A stretch of 64,000 nt of DNA, taken from the NCBI GenBank assembly GCA_900708905.1, contig CAADRB010000019.1, positions 213,221 through 277,220 on the forward strand. The letters are read 5' to 3'. Source of the stretch: Hymenolepis diminuta (taxonomy: Eukaryota; Platyhelminthes; Cestoda; Cyclophyllidea; Hymenolepididae). This document shows positions 11,560-22,800 of the stretch, in pieces. Numbering within the stretch: position 1 is the first letter of the stretch; the number at the start of each line of letters is the position of its first letter. A program made the translations under genes and the position numbers. Below the pieces are notes generated by a model. The model did no database searches. It was not told where the DNA came from and was given only the letters and a program-made list of their open reading frames with translations.

Positions 11560-14500
11560 GCACCAGATAAAAGAAGATCTAGGCAAAATCGGTTTGAGTT
11601 TTTTCTCGTCAACTGAATAGTGGCAATAACGAAGATTTGAACATGAGGTTGAAACATGTTACCATCACTCAAGAAGGTGTCTTTCCAAACTTGCATCCTG
11701 AACTCTAAAATGTTACTTTTAAGCATCCTTTAGACTAAGAATAGCGAGAAGCAGGCCCATGTCAGTTATGTTGCATAAAGCCGTTAATTGTGCTAAAAAG
11801 AAGGATTAAAAACCACCAAATAAATGACAATTTGAATTCTTCTCAGTACTCCATCATTAACTTTTTCTTAATGAGTCTCGCATATAATTTTCTTAAACCA
11901 CAGTCTTGATGGCGGTAAAGGGGATTAAAGGTCATACCATCTTATTTGGGGTAACCTGTAATCTCTCCCTTTAAGTGGAAGTGTAGGCTAACTGAAGCAT
12001 GAAATTTTACCGTTTAAAGTACAGGCTAAACTTACATTAGCATTATGTACGTTAAAGTACTAAAGAATACTGATATTTGAATGAACATGGATAAAACTTC
12101 GATCATAACTTTATAAACTAGAGTTTTGAGTATAGGAGTAGAATAGCAGTAGGCTTTTATGCAAATCTTATAGATCTTTAAAAATGTAGCATAAATTTTA
12201 TCAACTACTCTTCAGCTCTTTAGGGGAAATAGATATTGGTACCTCTGCCTTTGTGCTTTAAACATTATAAAAGTTAATTTTTGGGAAAAACTTTAAAAAA
12301 TCACCATCCTCAATCCTTTTTAACCCAACGTGAAGTATAACTCCCCACTTTTAAAAACTACAAATGAAATCAATCACTTGAACAATTTCAAAGTGGTTAA
12401 CTAAAAACATTTTTACAAACTTCAGAAGAAAACAAAATTGTTTCGATAGTTTTTCCAAGTATTTGAATTTAAAAGGTAGGAAATACCTTTAGTAAATTTA
12501 CTACAGATTTAATTAACTAGTAAAATTAAGAATTTGCCTTCTTATTTTTCGTAAGTTAAAATAAACAAAAGCAGAATTCAAAAAGTGTAGAGAAATAGTC
12601 AAATATATTATTTAAGCTTTCACTGAACAAATGAGAATTTTTGAAAAAGTGAGAAAAACTTTACATTTAAATTAATGGATTGTCGGAATAGGAGCATTAA
12701 GTTAAAGCTCTTCTCGGGTATCTCAAACGTCCCAACTTAACCTCATGATGTGGTAACTTATTTGCTTTTAGACTGAAGGCTCAACAAATTAAAAGCCTAG
12801 CAGACAAACAAAGCGTTTACAAGAATAGATTTCCAATCAGTAGGTACTTTGAACGCCTTAATCTGCACTTAACTACCATGTTTTAAGGATCTGAAAATTA
12901 CATAACGGTTAGGTCATGGAAGACATGCACTAATGTAAAATAAACATTTAAATTTTCATTATCATAGAACGAGAAAAACGGTATTTTCGTGAAAATGATT
13001 TCATGCAATGTGGTTGGTGTAGTGATAGCCTAGATTATTGATATGAATCTAATATTAATGGCCTTCTCACGCTACTTATGAGAACACCAAAGGGAGATAA
13101 AAATGATATCCACATAAGATATCTCACTCGAGATATCTATGGCAAAATTGAACATCAAAATAACCGATTATTACTCTTGAATCGACAAAAAGTAAAACTT
13201 TACGCTAGAATGAGCATGAAATAAATTTTTAGAGCATTTAGCTATCACATTATGGAATATTGATAGACTTATTTCACGGAGGGCTTCTAATTGGACATTA
13301 GCAGGCCATTTGACGAAAAGAGCAATAAGCAAGAAAGATAGTATCACTTCATTGTAAAGGTTAGATCGTATGGAATGAAAAATTGTAGTATTTCAGGCCT
13401 TACTCTCAACGACTGAAGCTCCTAAAGCTGTACTTCCTATGTTCGAAAGTTTTTGCAGTATACTGCTTATAAACTTTCTCTCTCTTGGATCATATGAACT
13501 TGTTTGCTCTATTTTACCTACCCTTGTTCCATGATAAATGTTTGAGTTTGTTAATACGACATCATTTGAGCTGAAAATGTTCTAGAACCATTAAGAAAAG
13601 TGATTTTAACTTGAAATAAATTTAAATAACGAATTCAGTGTCTTCCTATCAAGTAACCTTTTGTTCCAGTAATGTGTATCAGTTTACCAGTTCAATAAAC
13701 ATACCCTTAGTACATCTTTCAGTATAGTTTTGTGGGTGAACTTTATGTTGGTTTGCTAAAACAGATAGAGGAATTGTTGTTACTCAGGCCAACTATTCGA
13801 TATCCAAAAGCGGGATCACATTTTTGCCTTTCAGAAATTAGGTATATTTAATCGTTCGGAATGACCAAGCATCAGTACAAACTGAACAGTGGTGAAGCAT
13901 TAGGAAACATTATCAAACCCTTTTTCGATAATAAATATGCTGGTGATATTAATTATCTTATCTGTTCTTCTGATCTCCTCCTTGAAGTATTTGAAGCCAT
14001 TGACTTAATCTAGGACTTAAATGTGAATACTAAGGGTATTTTTATGATCATCCTATAAATGAAAACTCTCACATAAATATTTCTAACTCACAGCAAATAA
14101 AATTAAAACAATAATCAGGATTTTTTAAACCTATAATAACGTAAATTAAATCCCTGCACCCAGATTATTCGACATAGAAAAAATTTATACCTGACTGTAT
14201 GAAAGGAATAAGAAAAACATTTTTGAAATGATTTATTTGCCAAAATCAGAACAGTGTTTGAGAATTTTTTCTGTTTCGCTTTTGACATTGGAAAAACGTA
14301 TTCTTTATTAAAAATTCATTGATAATTGCAGTCCCCGTTTGTTTTGTTTACGAGCAAAGAACACCATTTGACTAATGTGTTTTGATAATATCATCTATTC
14401 TAGTATTCAGTATTCAGTTTGAGAGTAAAAATACGGTTATATAGATGAAATCAATTTGAACATACCAGTAAATGGATACATTCAAAGGCATTATTTTGTA

Positions 14501-14735
14501 AAATTATACTCTTTCTGTACTGTTGGGTATTGCTAGGGGGTCTAGTTTGACCTATATAAAAACCAAGTTTAATTAATATAATCATAAAGTTCCATTTTGC
14601 AAGTGATAAAGAAGAAAGAGAAAAGCGATGTAAAGGTCCGTTTCAAGGTTTACTTGATAACGAAATGTTTTACAGCCCATAGTGAAATTATTTGGTTAAT
14701 TAATACTTATTTTGAATAATTTTCATGGTCAATGA
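11560..14735. other. AT-rich intergenic stretch
   Basis: No gene is supported. The 98-codon minus-strand reading at 11,430-11,726 has no recognisable domain and overlaps the SINE-like piece. Confidence 0.5.
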
Positions 14736-14741
14736 AGAATT

Positions 14742-15115
14742 TTAGATTAATTTGCCACTGGAGATAGGGAAGTGAAAGTGAAAGTACAGTTTTTTCCTAA
14801 TAATATTGGTGACTAGTCCCCATAGTTGGATCTTCTCATTTTCCCAACTTACAATAATAACCTTCAAGCCCATGTATAAAAAATCTCTTCCATCACCCAC
14901 CTTACGTAAAGACTCGGTATCATGGTATTCCATTATTGACCGACATAAATCAACTAGGTTTTTCATTCCAATCGCTGTGTCTGCGCCAATCTGATTTGGC
15001 CATATTTCAGGTAGCCAAGCCTTAATCTCAACTCAGACATTTTTCATCCAATGTTCTATGTTTAAGTAGAGCTCGAGTTCTGGACATTCTCTCAGCATCG
15101 TGCCAATACAGTAAA
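14742..15115 (-). pseudogene. LTR-retrotransposon gag/pol remnant: zinc-knuckle-like motif plus retropepsin-like domain
   Basis: The minus strand from about 15,110 down reads continuously, apart from one stop near 15,040, to a stop at 14,742. It begins with a decayed knuckle, C-I-G-T-M-L-R-E-C (15,084-15,110), similar to the end of a CCHC zinc knuckle. About 45 codons later comes QIGADTAI, comparable to the retropepsin active-site motif (usually D-T-G-A-D). Further on are VGDGR in flap position and ISSGKLI, like the post-flap end of gypsy proteases. Knuckle followed by protease is the gag-pol junction order of Ty3/gypsy elements. The catalytic Asp is replaced, so it is inactive. No reverse transcriptase follows: below 14,740 all minus frames close. 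Assignment is by motif order only. Confidence 0.5.
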
Positions 15116-15119
15116 AAGA

Positions 15120-16880
15120 ATCAATTTAAATGCATGGGAGCTTTTAAGTGGGGCAGTGGAAAATAGCTACCTACATGCTCGATGTTTGACGTATATGGGA
15201 ACCTAATGGAAAATAAGCTAGTAAGGGAATTTTATGGCCATTTGGCTTATAATTAAATCTAAGTATATGGAATAATCATATCCCTACCCGTGGTTAAAGG
15301 TCACTTTATTTCTTATCCAATTAACGTATTTTTCCAGTTCCTTTGTCCTGTTTATAATTCATATATAAATTATCAGGTTATTTATCAGCTTTACTCTATT
15401 ATATTTTTTCTCTTTTTGGTTTATCAGTCAGGATGATGGCGTCATCACTCTTCTAATAAAAGCATCCTACTGAGATCTTTGACTATTTCCCACCTTTTGA
15501 GATGGCAATAACTTAACAAGTTATCTCCTTTTTAATTGTTATGATTCCAGTCTTCACCATTCTCTTGTATTAAATTAGCCAGTCTATTAAAGGGAGCAAC
15601 ATAGAGTAAGTGCTCAATTTCATCCTAAATAATGAGGTATTCAAGGTTTATTTTAAGAAATTAAATGCTTGAATCTGGAAGTAAACTACCCAATCCTCCA
15701 GTTTACCGTTTTGAAATTTAAGAGTAGGTGATTTCCGGAGTATGTTTTCCATTTGATTTCAAATTTTAATCATGTAATACTGCTTAATTTTAAGTAAATA
15801 CCCTGGTTGTTAACATTTTCGGGTACCTTTATGCATTTGCATTCTGCTCCTCAGCTGAATTTATCAGAATTCCATTGAGAGCAGCTCTGCACTTTTACTG
15901 AACACTTCCGCCGTAACCCTATGACGATGTTAACATTTAGCATCCTGTATATGAGGGTGGTTGTTTATAAATGGAGGTCATGCAATTAAAGTGATTCGTT
16001 AAGCTATCATCTTTTCTAATTATTACGAATATTATTACACAAAACTCTCAAACACGCCTTATCTTGATTAATTTTTATTATATTGTGCAAATTGCACCTG
16101 ATTAGATGAATTACCACGACAGATTTGATGATAGGAGAAGTCAGTTATACTCAATCGCCATGTCTAAAAGGGCATAGAGAGAGCCCAGATACCCTAATAT
16201 ACAATGTAGTGTCAAGCACCATTTATTCGGAAAATCCGAAATAAAGAGAAATGAATTAAAGGTTGGTAGTTGGGTACAACAGTCAATTTGTTAGTATGTA
16301 AAATCTCTGTATGAAAAGAGACGGGTTACGTAGTTCCCGTACAAAGATTAACACTCAGAGAAACGTAATAACACGACTGGCATGTATCAACTGCGGAGGG
16401 AAGGGTTTATAGGGTCTGTCACAGTTGGCCTGTTCTATGTTTTCTCCAAGTTCATGATAAGAAACCCAATTCTATCTAAAGCATCTGCGAGAATAGTTCA
16501 CCTTAAATTAGCTCACAGTCTATCACTGTCAAGGTTTTGTTTGAAATTAACCGTTAGATCAACTGGACGTGAAAAATTTTACTAAATATTTTGGAACTAT
16601 TTTCTATTGGAGACACCATATTCGGTACTAGGTAACCAGTCTTCGGTGAAAGGATCAGTGCTAAATTAAGAGGATAAAGTCTTTTTGGCCTCTATATTGA
16701 TAAATAAATAATCTTCTTGATCAGCGATGCTTACTTTATGAAAAGCATGAAGAGAATATCGGAGTATTTGAAATGCCAGTTAAAAATACAGCCTTAGAGA
16801 ATTTAATGAAAGACAAGAACAAACTTTTCATTTTAAACAATAAAATTAGCTAAACTAAATCTAGATGCCATTTCAAACTG
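15120..16880. other. Region 5' of the gypsy relic; no LTR identified
   Basis: An upstream LTR or primer-binding site would be expected here if the gypsy relic at 16.9 kb were complete, but no sequence matching the region after 19.65 kb was found. An imperfect palindrome TTATTCGGA-AAA-TCCGAAATAA lies at 16,223-16,244, overlapping AATAAA (16,240-16,245). It could be an old polyadenylation signal of an LTR, but this is speculative. The 67-codon ORF at 16,382-16,585 has no recognisable domain. Confidence 0.4.
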
Positions 16881-16904
16881 TGGTCGCTGTTCAAGGCATC
16901 ATGA

Positions 16905-17715
16905 AATAAATGAATTTTCCGAAACCTGATAGGGATCTCGAAGACTACGTCAAGAACTTTGGTGAGTTTCGTTATGGACTCTCTGTAGGAGAATTATTTG
17001 CGATGTGGTATGCTCGAAATCGAGATGTTTATGGAATTCGAATGGCGGGGTTGCTGGACAAAACGGGAGTCCTCATACTGTTTCCGAAATGTAACAAGTG
17101 ACCACAATCACTATTTGGCCTATTTCCTACCACCTTTGCCGAAGGACTTGATCTTGGAGGAAAGGATCCAAAAGTGCGAAAAGGTGTTTGGGGACAATAT
17201 TTCTCTTTCCAATGGGCGTTATAAATGCCTAAATTTGACCGTACGCAAAAATGAAAATATTCACAAGTACAAAGGCATTGGCAATCGAATGTGAAAGCAT
17301 TCTCGTATGAGTCGCTGAAGGAGGACCAATTGAAGGGCTTGCCATTCATTCAGGATCTTTGTCTCGCGTGTTATGCGGGAATTCGTCGGAAATTGTTAAA
17401 TAAGAGTCTAGATGTCATGTTACACAATCCGATGGATGAATGCAACAACTTCCAGAGTCTTATCGCTGACTCGAACATCGCTAAAAGCAGTAAAATTCGA
17501 ACATGACTAAATAAGAAACCTAAAATCGATCAATTAACCGAAAGTAATTCAACGCCGCAGACTCAGACACACTAAACACATCTCAATAATCCTAATTATA
17601 AACTGAGGTGTCTATTTTTTGGCGGTTTCCACCACCACAGAGATTGTTCTTTCTTTAAATATCAGTGCCAAGACTGTAATTCGTACGAATAAAAGGAAGG
17701 ATTTTGCCAGAGCAG
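16905..17715 (+). pseudogene. Gypsy gag pseudogene with two zinc-knuckle remnants
   Basis: The capsid-like part runs 16,910-17,506 across two frameshifts. It includes LFAMWYARNRDVY (about 16,993), then LPPLPKDLILEERI and EKVFGD (about 17,127-17,200), a YKCLNL block, LKEDQLKGLPFI (17,320-17,355) and IRRKLLNK (17,380). These match the order of conserved blocks in K02A2.6-like gag proteins (FxxWYxRYxDxF; LPxxPxDxTFEET; FGxxxSLFxxRYxCL; TxDQFKCLxFxxGL; IRxRLL). At 17,609-17,707 lie C-L-F-F-G-G-F-H-x3-D-C and C-Q-D-C-N followed by K-E-G-F-C, two decayed CCHC knuckles. In the first, the second Cys is Phe; in the second, the His position is a stop. Gag would form the particle and bind RNA. Confidence 0.8.
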
Positions 17716-17839
17716 TCAACGGCGATTGTACTTAAGCAATAGGAGAAACTCAACCTCGCCAACTGCACGATATGCTAACCACAATGCAGGTTAGAGTAGG
17801 TGTCGCTATTAAACCTTATGCATTAATGAAGTATTTTTT

Positions 17840-18125
17840 GTGTTACAGATTTACATTGGGTCAGACATCTCTAGAGTTTCCAATACTGCTTGAAAAGCTC
17901 TTGGTAACTCCAAGCTAGATAGTGTTCTTTACAAAGCATCTTGTGCTTCAGGTGATGCAGTCCAACTGTCGGGAGCGATGAAATGCAAGACACGGTATGC
18001 TATGCGACTGACAGCGATATCAACGTGCTCAGTGTTCTCGAATCGAAAATGCAAGGCGTAACTTACTAACAGTAAAGGAGGTGAAGAAGCGATTTGCAGT
18101 TGTGTTTGAGGACATCTTGCGTAAG
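17840..18125 (+). pseudogene. Gypsy protease (retropepsin) pseudogene
   Basis: From about 17,847 the frame reads YIGSDISRVSNTA, a decayed form of the active-site segment (family form D-T-G/A-S-D-I). The catalytic Asp is Tyr and the next Thr is Ile. A TGA follows where a Trp codon (one base different) would be expected. Downstream, ASGDAVQLSGAMKCK corresponds to the flap region and, in a shifted frame, CYATDSDINVLS resembles the C-terminal ATD-LNLLG block of these proteases. The protease would have matured Gag-Pol; this copy cannot act. Confidence 0.7.
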
Positions 18126-18367
18126 TGCACATGGACTACATCCATGTTATTTCTAAAACCAGGAACAAGGTGCGTGTTACGACCAAAAATACCAGTGTCT
18201 ATTGCAGCTATGCAAATTGTCGAGAACGAACTGATATGCTTGGAATAGAGGGGCACATTTTAATCTATTACATATTCGAAATGGGCTACTCCAATCGCAG
18301 TGCGGATTTCCCTACGGGACTCATCGTTAATCACTGCCCACTGCATTACAGTGAAAAAATTCCATAG
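18125..18367 (+). pseudogene. Gypsy reverse-transcriptase N-terminal fragment (fingers only)
   Basis: The only clear block is ADFPTGL (about 18,302) with a following HCPLHYSEKIP, comparable to the ADFSTGLN...HPLPxPEDIF block of K02A2.6-like reverse transcriptases. The LD, LPFG and YxDD motifs of the palm are absent: the sequence passes within about 10 bp from this block to the RNase H end at 18,377. Confidence 0.65.
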
Positions 18368-18369
18368 GT

Positions 18370-18690
18370 ATATATATTGCAGGACCGCAAGCCGTTGTTT
18401 TTAATATATGGCTCAAGAAGAGGAGTTCTGGTGCACTCTGCGAACTATCTTCGACGGCAGGCACTCATATTATTGGGTTATAACTGCGATATTAAGTACC
18501 GAAAAATGGAGGATTTTGGCCAAGCTGATGATCTATCTCATCTCATCAATATTCAGCGCACACAAACGGAAGAAATAGTGGTTGCATTCATGTCGGTCAA
18601 AAGAGATATTCAGTACATACCCGGAGGAGTCGATTCGAAACACGTCGGTAATGGAGGGAACATTAGAAAGGAAATGGCAAGCGCTAAAAG
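18370..18690 (+). pseudogene. Gypsy RNase H C-terminal fragment and linker
   Basis: An open frame (18,377-18,703) starts with QDRKPLFLIYGSRRG, matching the T-D-H-K-P-L...I-F-G-S-K-K-G block of gypsy RNase H. It continues with ANYLRRQALILLGY and FGQADDLSH, matching the R-x-A-L-x-L-L-G-Y and x-A-D-A-L-S-R blocks, so the C-terminal Asp is kept. EEIVVA then marks the linker to integrase. This is the best-preserved part of the relic. The N-terminal half of RNase H and the reverse-transcriptase palm are missing. Confidence 0.75.
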
Positions 18691-18849
18691 TTATCCAGTC
18701 TAAGTGGCTCTTACTTCCACTAAAGGGAGACCTACTTGAGCTTTAGTGTGGGCGAGATTTAATTATGTCTAGTGTTTTTGGACAGAATTATTGCTCTTTC
18801 CGCCCTTGGAATTTTTCATACGACAGTTTCACTCAAGCCATCCTGAAAT

Positions 18850-19650
18850 ATGCCTGAAGAAATCAAAAGCTAGAGGATACGCCCACTGGCTGGGTATGGA
18901 CAAGGATATCGAATACCTCGTGCGCCAGGGCAGCAAATAATTCTATTCGCCAAGGTCCCATGCTCCGGCCACTAACTGAAACCCTGCAGATCAGATTAAA
19001 TGTCAAATTTGGGGATCCGGTAAGTGGTGTTACCCATTTAGTTGTTGTTGATTCATATTCTAAATGGCCAGAAGTAGTATCACTAACTTTGGCAGCTAGT
19101 GGCTGAACAATCGCCACATGGATTACCAAAGACTCTTGTTACGGATGGCGGGACGCAAATTACGTCAGTTGACTTTAAGGGATTCTGTGAGCAACGGTCA
19201 ATCGGACACATCAAAACCCCCTCTTAACACCCTCAGTCGAATGGACAGACCGAAAGGTTCGTCGATGTACCTAAGAAAGGCCTATAAAAGGCGAAAGGTG
19301 AGGGCTTGAGGGAAAAGTTACTGCATAATTTTTGCTGGAATACAGATCAACTCTGTATCCTACCTTAGAAGAAAAATTCACGGCCGAAGTGTTAATGGAT
19401 CGAAAGGTGAAAACTGTTTACGAATCAATGCTGTCGAAGAATACTCCGCCGGACTGGAGGAGGTACAGTCAGAAGAGCGGTTTTGCTGTTAATACACACG
19501 CTTACATTCACGATTACTGACCGGACCGCCAGTGGAAAGCTGTGATTACTACAACCTGGCATGGGAGTATGATGCTGAGGTCGATAAGAACAGGTGGGTT
19601 CACCACTAAATAATCAACTCCGACTAATGCTGGCAGAACCCCCTTATGAT
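18850..19650 (+). pseudogene. Gypsy integrase pseudogene
   Basis: ARGYAHWLGMDKDIEYLVRQ (about 18,871-18,930) is the family's zinc-region block (usually ARGYVWWPGID-DIE-LV), and the Cys pair after it is lost. The core begins about 18,985 with GDPVSGVTHLVVVDSYSKWP. The first catalytic Asp of the family (HxDFAGP) is Lys here. Shifted frames give LVTDGGTQ (second Asp kept) and HPQSNGQTERFVD (catalytic Glu kept), about 19,135-19,275. The C-terminal module shows a decayed HDY-PDRQWKA block and NRWVHH (about 19,505-19,610), matching the DYRPG/W...WVRH-NQLR region. At least four frameshifts or stops occur. Confidence 0.8.
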
Positions 19651-19764
19651 AGGCCATACTCTTCTTTGTATTTGTTACTTGATAGGTTCATTCTTGTTCA
19701 TGTTCTAGGTCTAGGTCTCAGATTAAAGATTAAGTTTTAGTTCCAATGCGTGCAGTTAGAAAAA

Positions 19765-19783
19765 AGACGGGGCCTTCCCGTCT
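19765..19783. other. Perfect 7-bp hairpin downstream of the gypsy relic
   Basis: AGACGGG-GCCTT-CCCGTCT is a self-complementary G+C-rich hairpin in otherwise AT-rich DNA, preceded by AAAAA. It lies about 115 bp after the last integrase similarity. It could belong to a lost LTR or be unrelated; no function is assigned. Confidence 0.5.
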
Positions 19784-19839
19784 CCACGCCGATCCATCTT
19801 CGATGGCCTATAGGTTAACTGTCTACGATGGGAGATGCT

Positions 19840-22800
19840 AGAATAATAAATAATCATTTTCTCCGGCTTCCAATATTTCTTCTCTAAATAAGATGTAATT
19901 TTCTTCCTAGTCCACCACTGATAAATTACACCTTGTAATTATGCCTCTTTGTTTAAGTTGATACAGATTGAAATTGAATTTCGTTAATACACTCGTGTTT
20001 ACCATAACGTGTCTTGTGTTCCGCCGTAGGTTATTGGTTTCAGTATTAAGTTGCTATATTACTGAGTTTTCTAGATTGGTTTATTCTGCGGCATTACTAT
20101 TGGGACTTCAAGTTTGCTACATTATGACAAAAGATCTCCAAAATTACTTACTATTTTCTATGCACTGCAATAATGAACAATTAACAAAAAGAACTTAAAT
20201 GGTGCGTCTAATTTGTATCAAATAGATGATTTATTGCTACTACCTTCTTCAGATAAGACTGAATTATTTTTGCGTACATTAAATAGCAAAAAATTCAGAT
20301 TATATTGGGCTGTGTTTTCTCAGCACTAACCTGATGCAAATTAAATGCTTTTAATTGAATATTTACTGCAATATTTAGAAAATCGTTTTTTGTGATGCTA
20401 TAATATACATGCAATATAATCGGTTATTTCATAAATAAATTAAATTGAATATGGTAGACATTTTCAGATATTCTTTTCTTTATTGAATAAACAAATAGGT
20501 AATATACTTCCAGAACAAATTAACGCATTCAATTTTAACAAGAAAAAGTTGAAAATCTAATATCTGGAATATATTATCTTAAGTCTTCTAAATGTATTTC
20601 TAGAAGTAATTCCTGTCCTCTCAACTATCGGGCATGCCGCTCACGTATTCTCAATCGAATCTCATTCGTCTTAATAAAATGTTAATATAAAATCCATAAC
20701 AGAAGGAGATTGAACAGATCTAAGCATTCTCTCTTTAATTAACTTCCTTTTCTTAGTCAGAGATATTGTTTTTTCCAACCGCAGTATTGTCCAATTTTCC
20801 TACACACCAAATAAGCCTAGCTATTTTCTGCGGCTACTACTCTCGGCTAACTACAGTTAGTATTCAAGCGAAAAATAAACAAAAAATGGAATGTATATGG
20901 TAAATAGAGGACACGTCTAGAATAGATCACACCATAATTCATTGTGACAAGTTGCAAAGGACACCCTTATCGGGTTAATGACGTTAGTTGTAAGACCTTG
21001 ACTTTTGCTGGATTTTTTTCTAGCCCATCTCACTATTTAAATCCAGCATTTACTGATAGACGATAAGATGCATGGTATTAAATGCTTATCCTACGTTATT
21101 GCCATCATCGGATCCGGGATGCACAGGTGTAATTATCTCTTGATTGAACTGACGCGAGTCCGAATGTCCCTTTTGACATGGCATCCACCCTATTTTAATT
21201 TAGTATTGCAAAGGTTGATCTAAATGTTTTCAGTGCCCTAGAATAAATTTCCAATTACACACTCATCATTTCTGAGTCTGTGTCCGTGGACTGAAATTTG
21301 TAATAATTGAATTTCATTTTAATCAAAACGCAGTCATCAATAAATGTAATCAACTTATTGTTCTTGGCATGCCTTTGCCTGAGATTTCAATCTTATCAGG
21401 TGTTAGAGGCAATTAACGCCATTTGCATATCTCCTTTAAGTGATGGAAGCAAGCGGTCTCACTTTCTGTCTTTGAAATGGCAAACGATAACAAACTTTAT
21501 TATATTAGAATCCTTCAATTTGAGTAGGAAAGTACTCAAATACTCAAAAATATACGAAAATAAAAATAAATACCTGTACTCTCTCTCAACTATCACAACT
21601 TTTGGATGTCCAGATGACTCTTCTTGATTGAGGTATCGTGTTTAGCCTTGCCATGAACAATAATAAAAGAGATCCTAATTTTATTCTTTTCTCTCCATCT
21701 GTTGAATTTTTGCTTGTTCTGTGTAATCTAGAAACCACACACTACAGGTAATTTCGGAGTTATATTACTTTTTATAGGACGAAACACGTTAACCATTCTA
21801 ACAATTAGATCCCTCTATTTCAGAATCAGCAGATCTAGAACTCACATGTTCACTTTCCCAAGTAAAGCAATTATGTGAATACCACTTGTCACTCTATAAG
21901 TTGGCATTTCGGAACTTGGTCAGAACAAAATTAGTATTATTTGAGATCTCCTATGATAATGTTCTCTATAAGAGAAAAATGTTATTTGTTTTATTGAAGA
22001 ATAAAATTAGCTTAATCAAGCCTACAAAATAAAATCTCTAAATATAAAAACAAAGTAGTTAGCTGGAAAAATGCCGTCAAATACTGCGAGGAGTTTGGAA
22101 ACTTAGCTGCAGACCTGAAGTTAAAGATTAGACCCAATTACAACTAAAATAAGCAAACTTTTATTTCTCTGATATTTTGTCTACGTCGTTGTAAAAGCGT
22201 TAAACATATTACGCACCTCATAGATGAGAAACGTATGAGAGAAAGCCATTAATTAGCGGGTAGTTGGAGATGATTCTTTATTTCCAGTTAAATTATTATA
22301 TTTCAAATAAAATGATTATTACCCAAGAAACTACAAAATCTTACGACAGTTTAAATCACGAAATCGCATGGAATAAAGTGTTCTAATATTATTTTTTTGC
22401 ATTCTGAGGTTATGAGTTCTCCCCCTTTTCATAAGAGATACAATTCTCCTTGTAATGTTCAAATGTTCAATTATCATGCTTTAACATCTAGGTCCAAGAC
22501 ATTCAAAGCTTGTTGACCGGTTGTTTTAATCTCCTGATTGGTCGAACCTCCTTGAAGTATTTTTTATCTTTTTTAGCAGATAGAAGCGATTGATGTGGAC
22601 GTTTTAAATATGGGAAAAATAACTGAGCAAAGTCATTCTTATTAAATTCCGCGATAAATGTCCGCATAAGAATTGCCAGGGGAATAAAGCATAAATCAGA
22701 ATGAAAATATTCCAGGTACGATTGACTATAACTATAAGAGGAAGTAAATTTATCAAATTGGCTTGATAAAATCCCTCCGCTAAATGGGTTCTAAAAATTG

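Larger units (their letters stand above)
16880..19660 (+). mobile_element. Degenerate Ty3/gypsy (K02A2.6-like) retrotransposon relic
   Basis: In order on the plus strand the relic shows gag, two zinc-knuckle remnants, protease, the first part of reverse transcriptase, the end of RNase H, integrase zinc region, integrase core and integrase C-terminal region. This is the gypsy (not copia) domain order, with integrase last. Frameshifts and stops occur in every domain. It measures about 2.8 kb, against more than 4 kb for an internal region of this type. The shortfall is mainly a deletion between 18,365 and 18,377 that removes most of the reverse transcriptase. No LTR pair was recognised, so flanks are probably lost or too diverged. 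Confidence 0.85.

Noticed and set aside
17029..17349. 106-codon minus-strand ORF
   Set aside because: Antisense shadow of the gypsy gag pseudogene.
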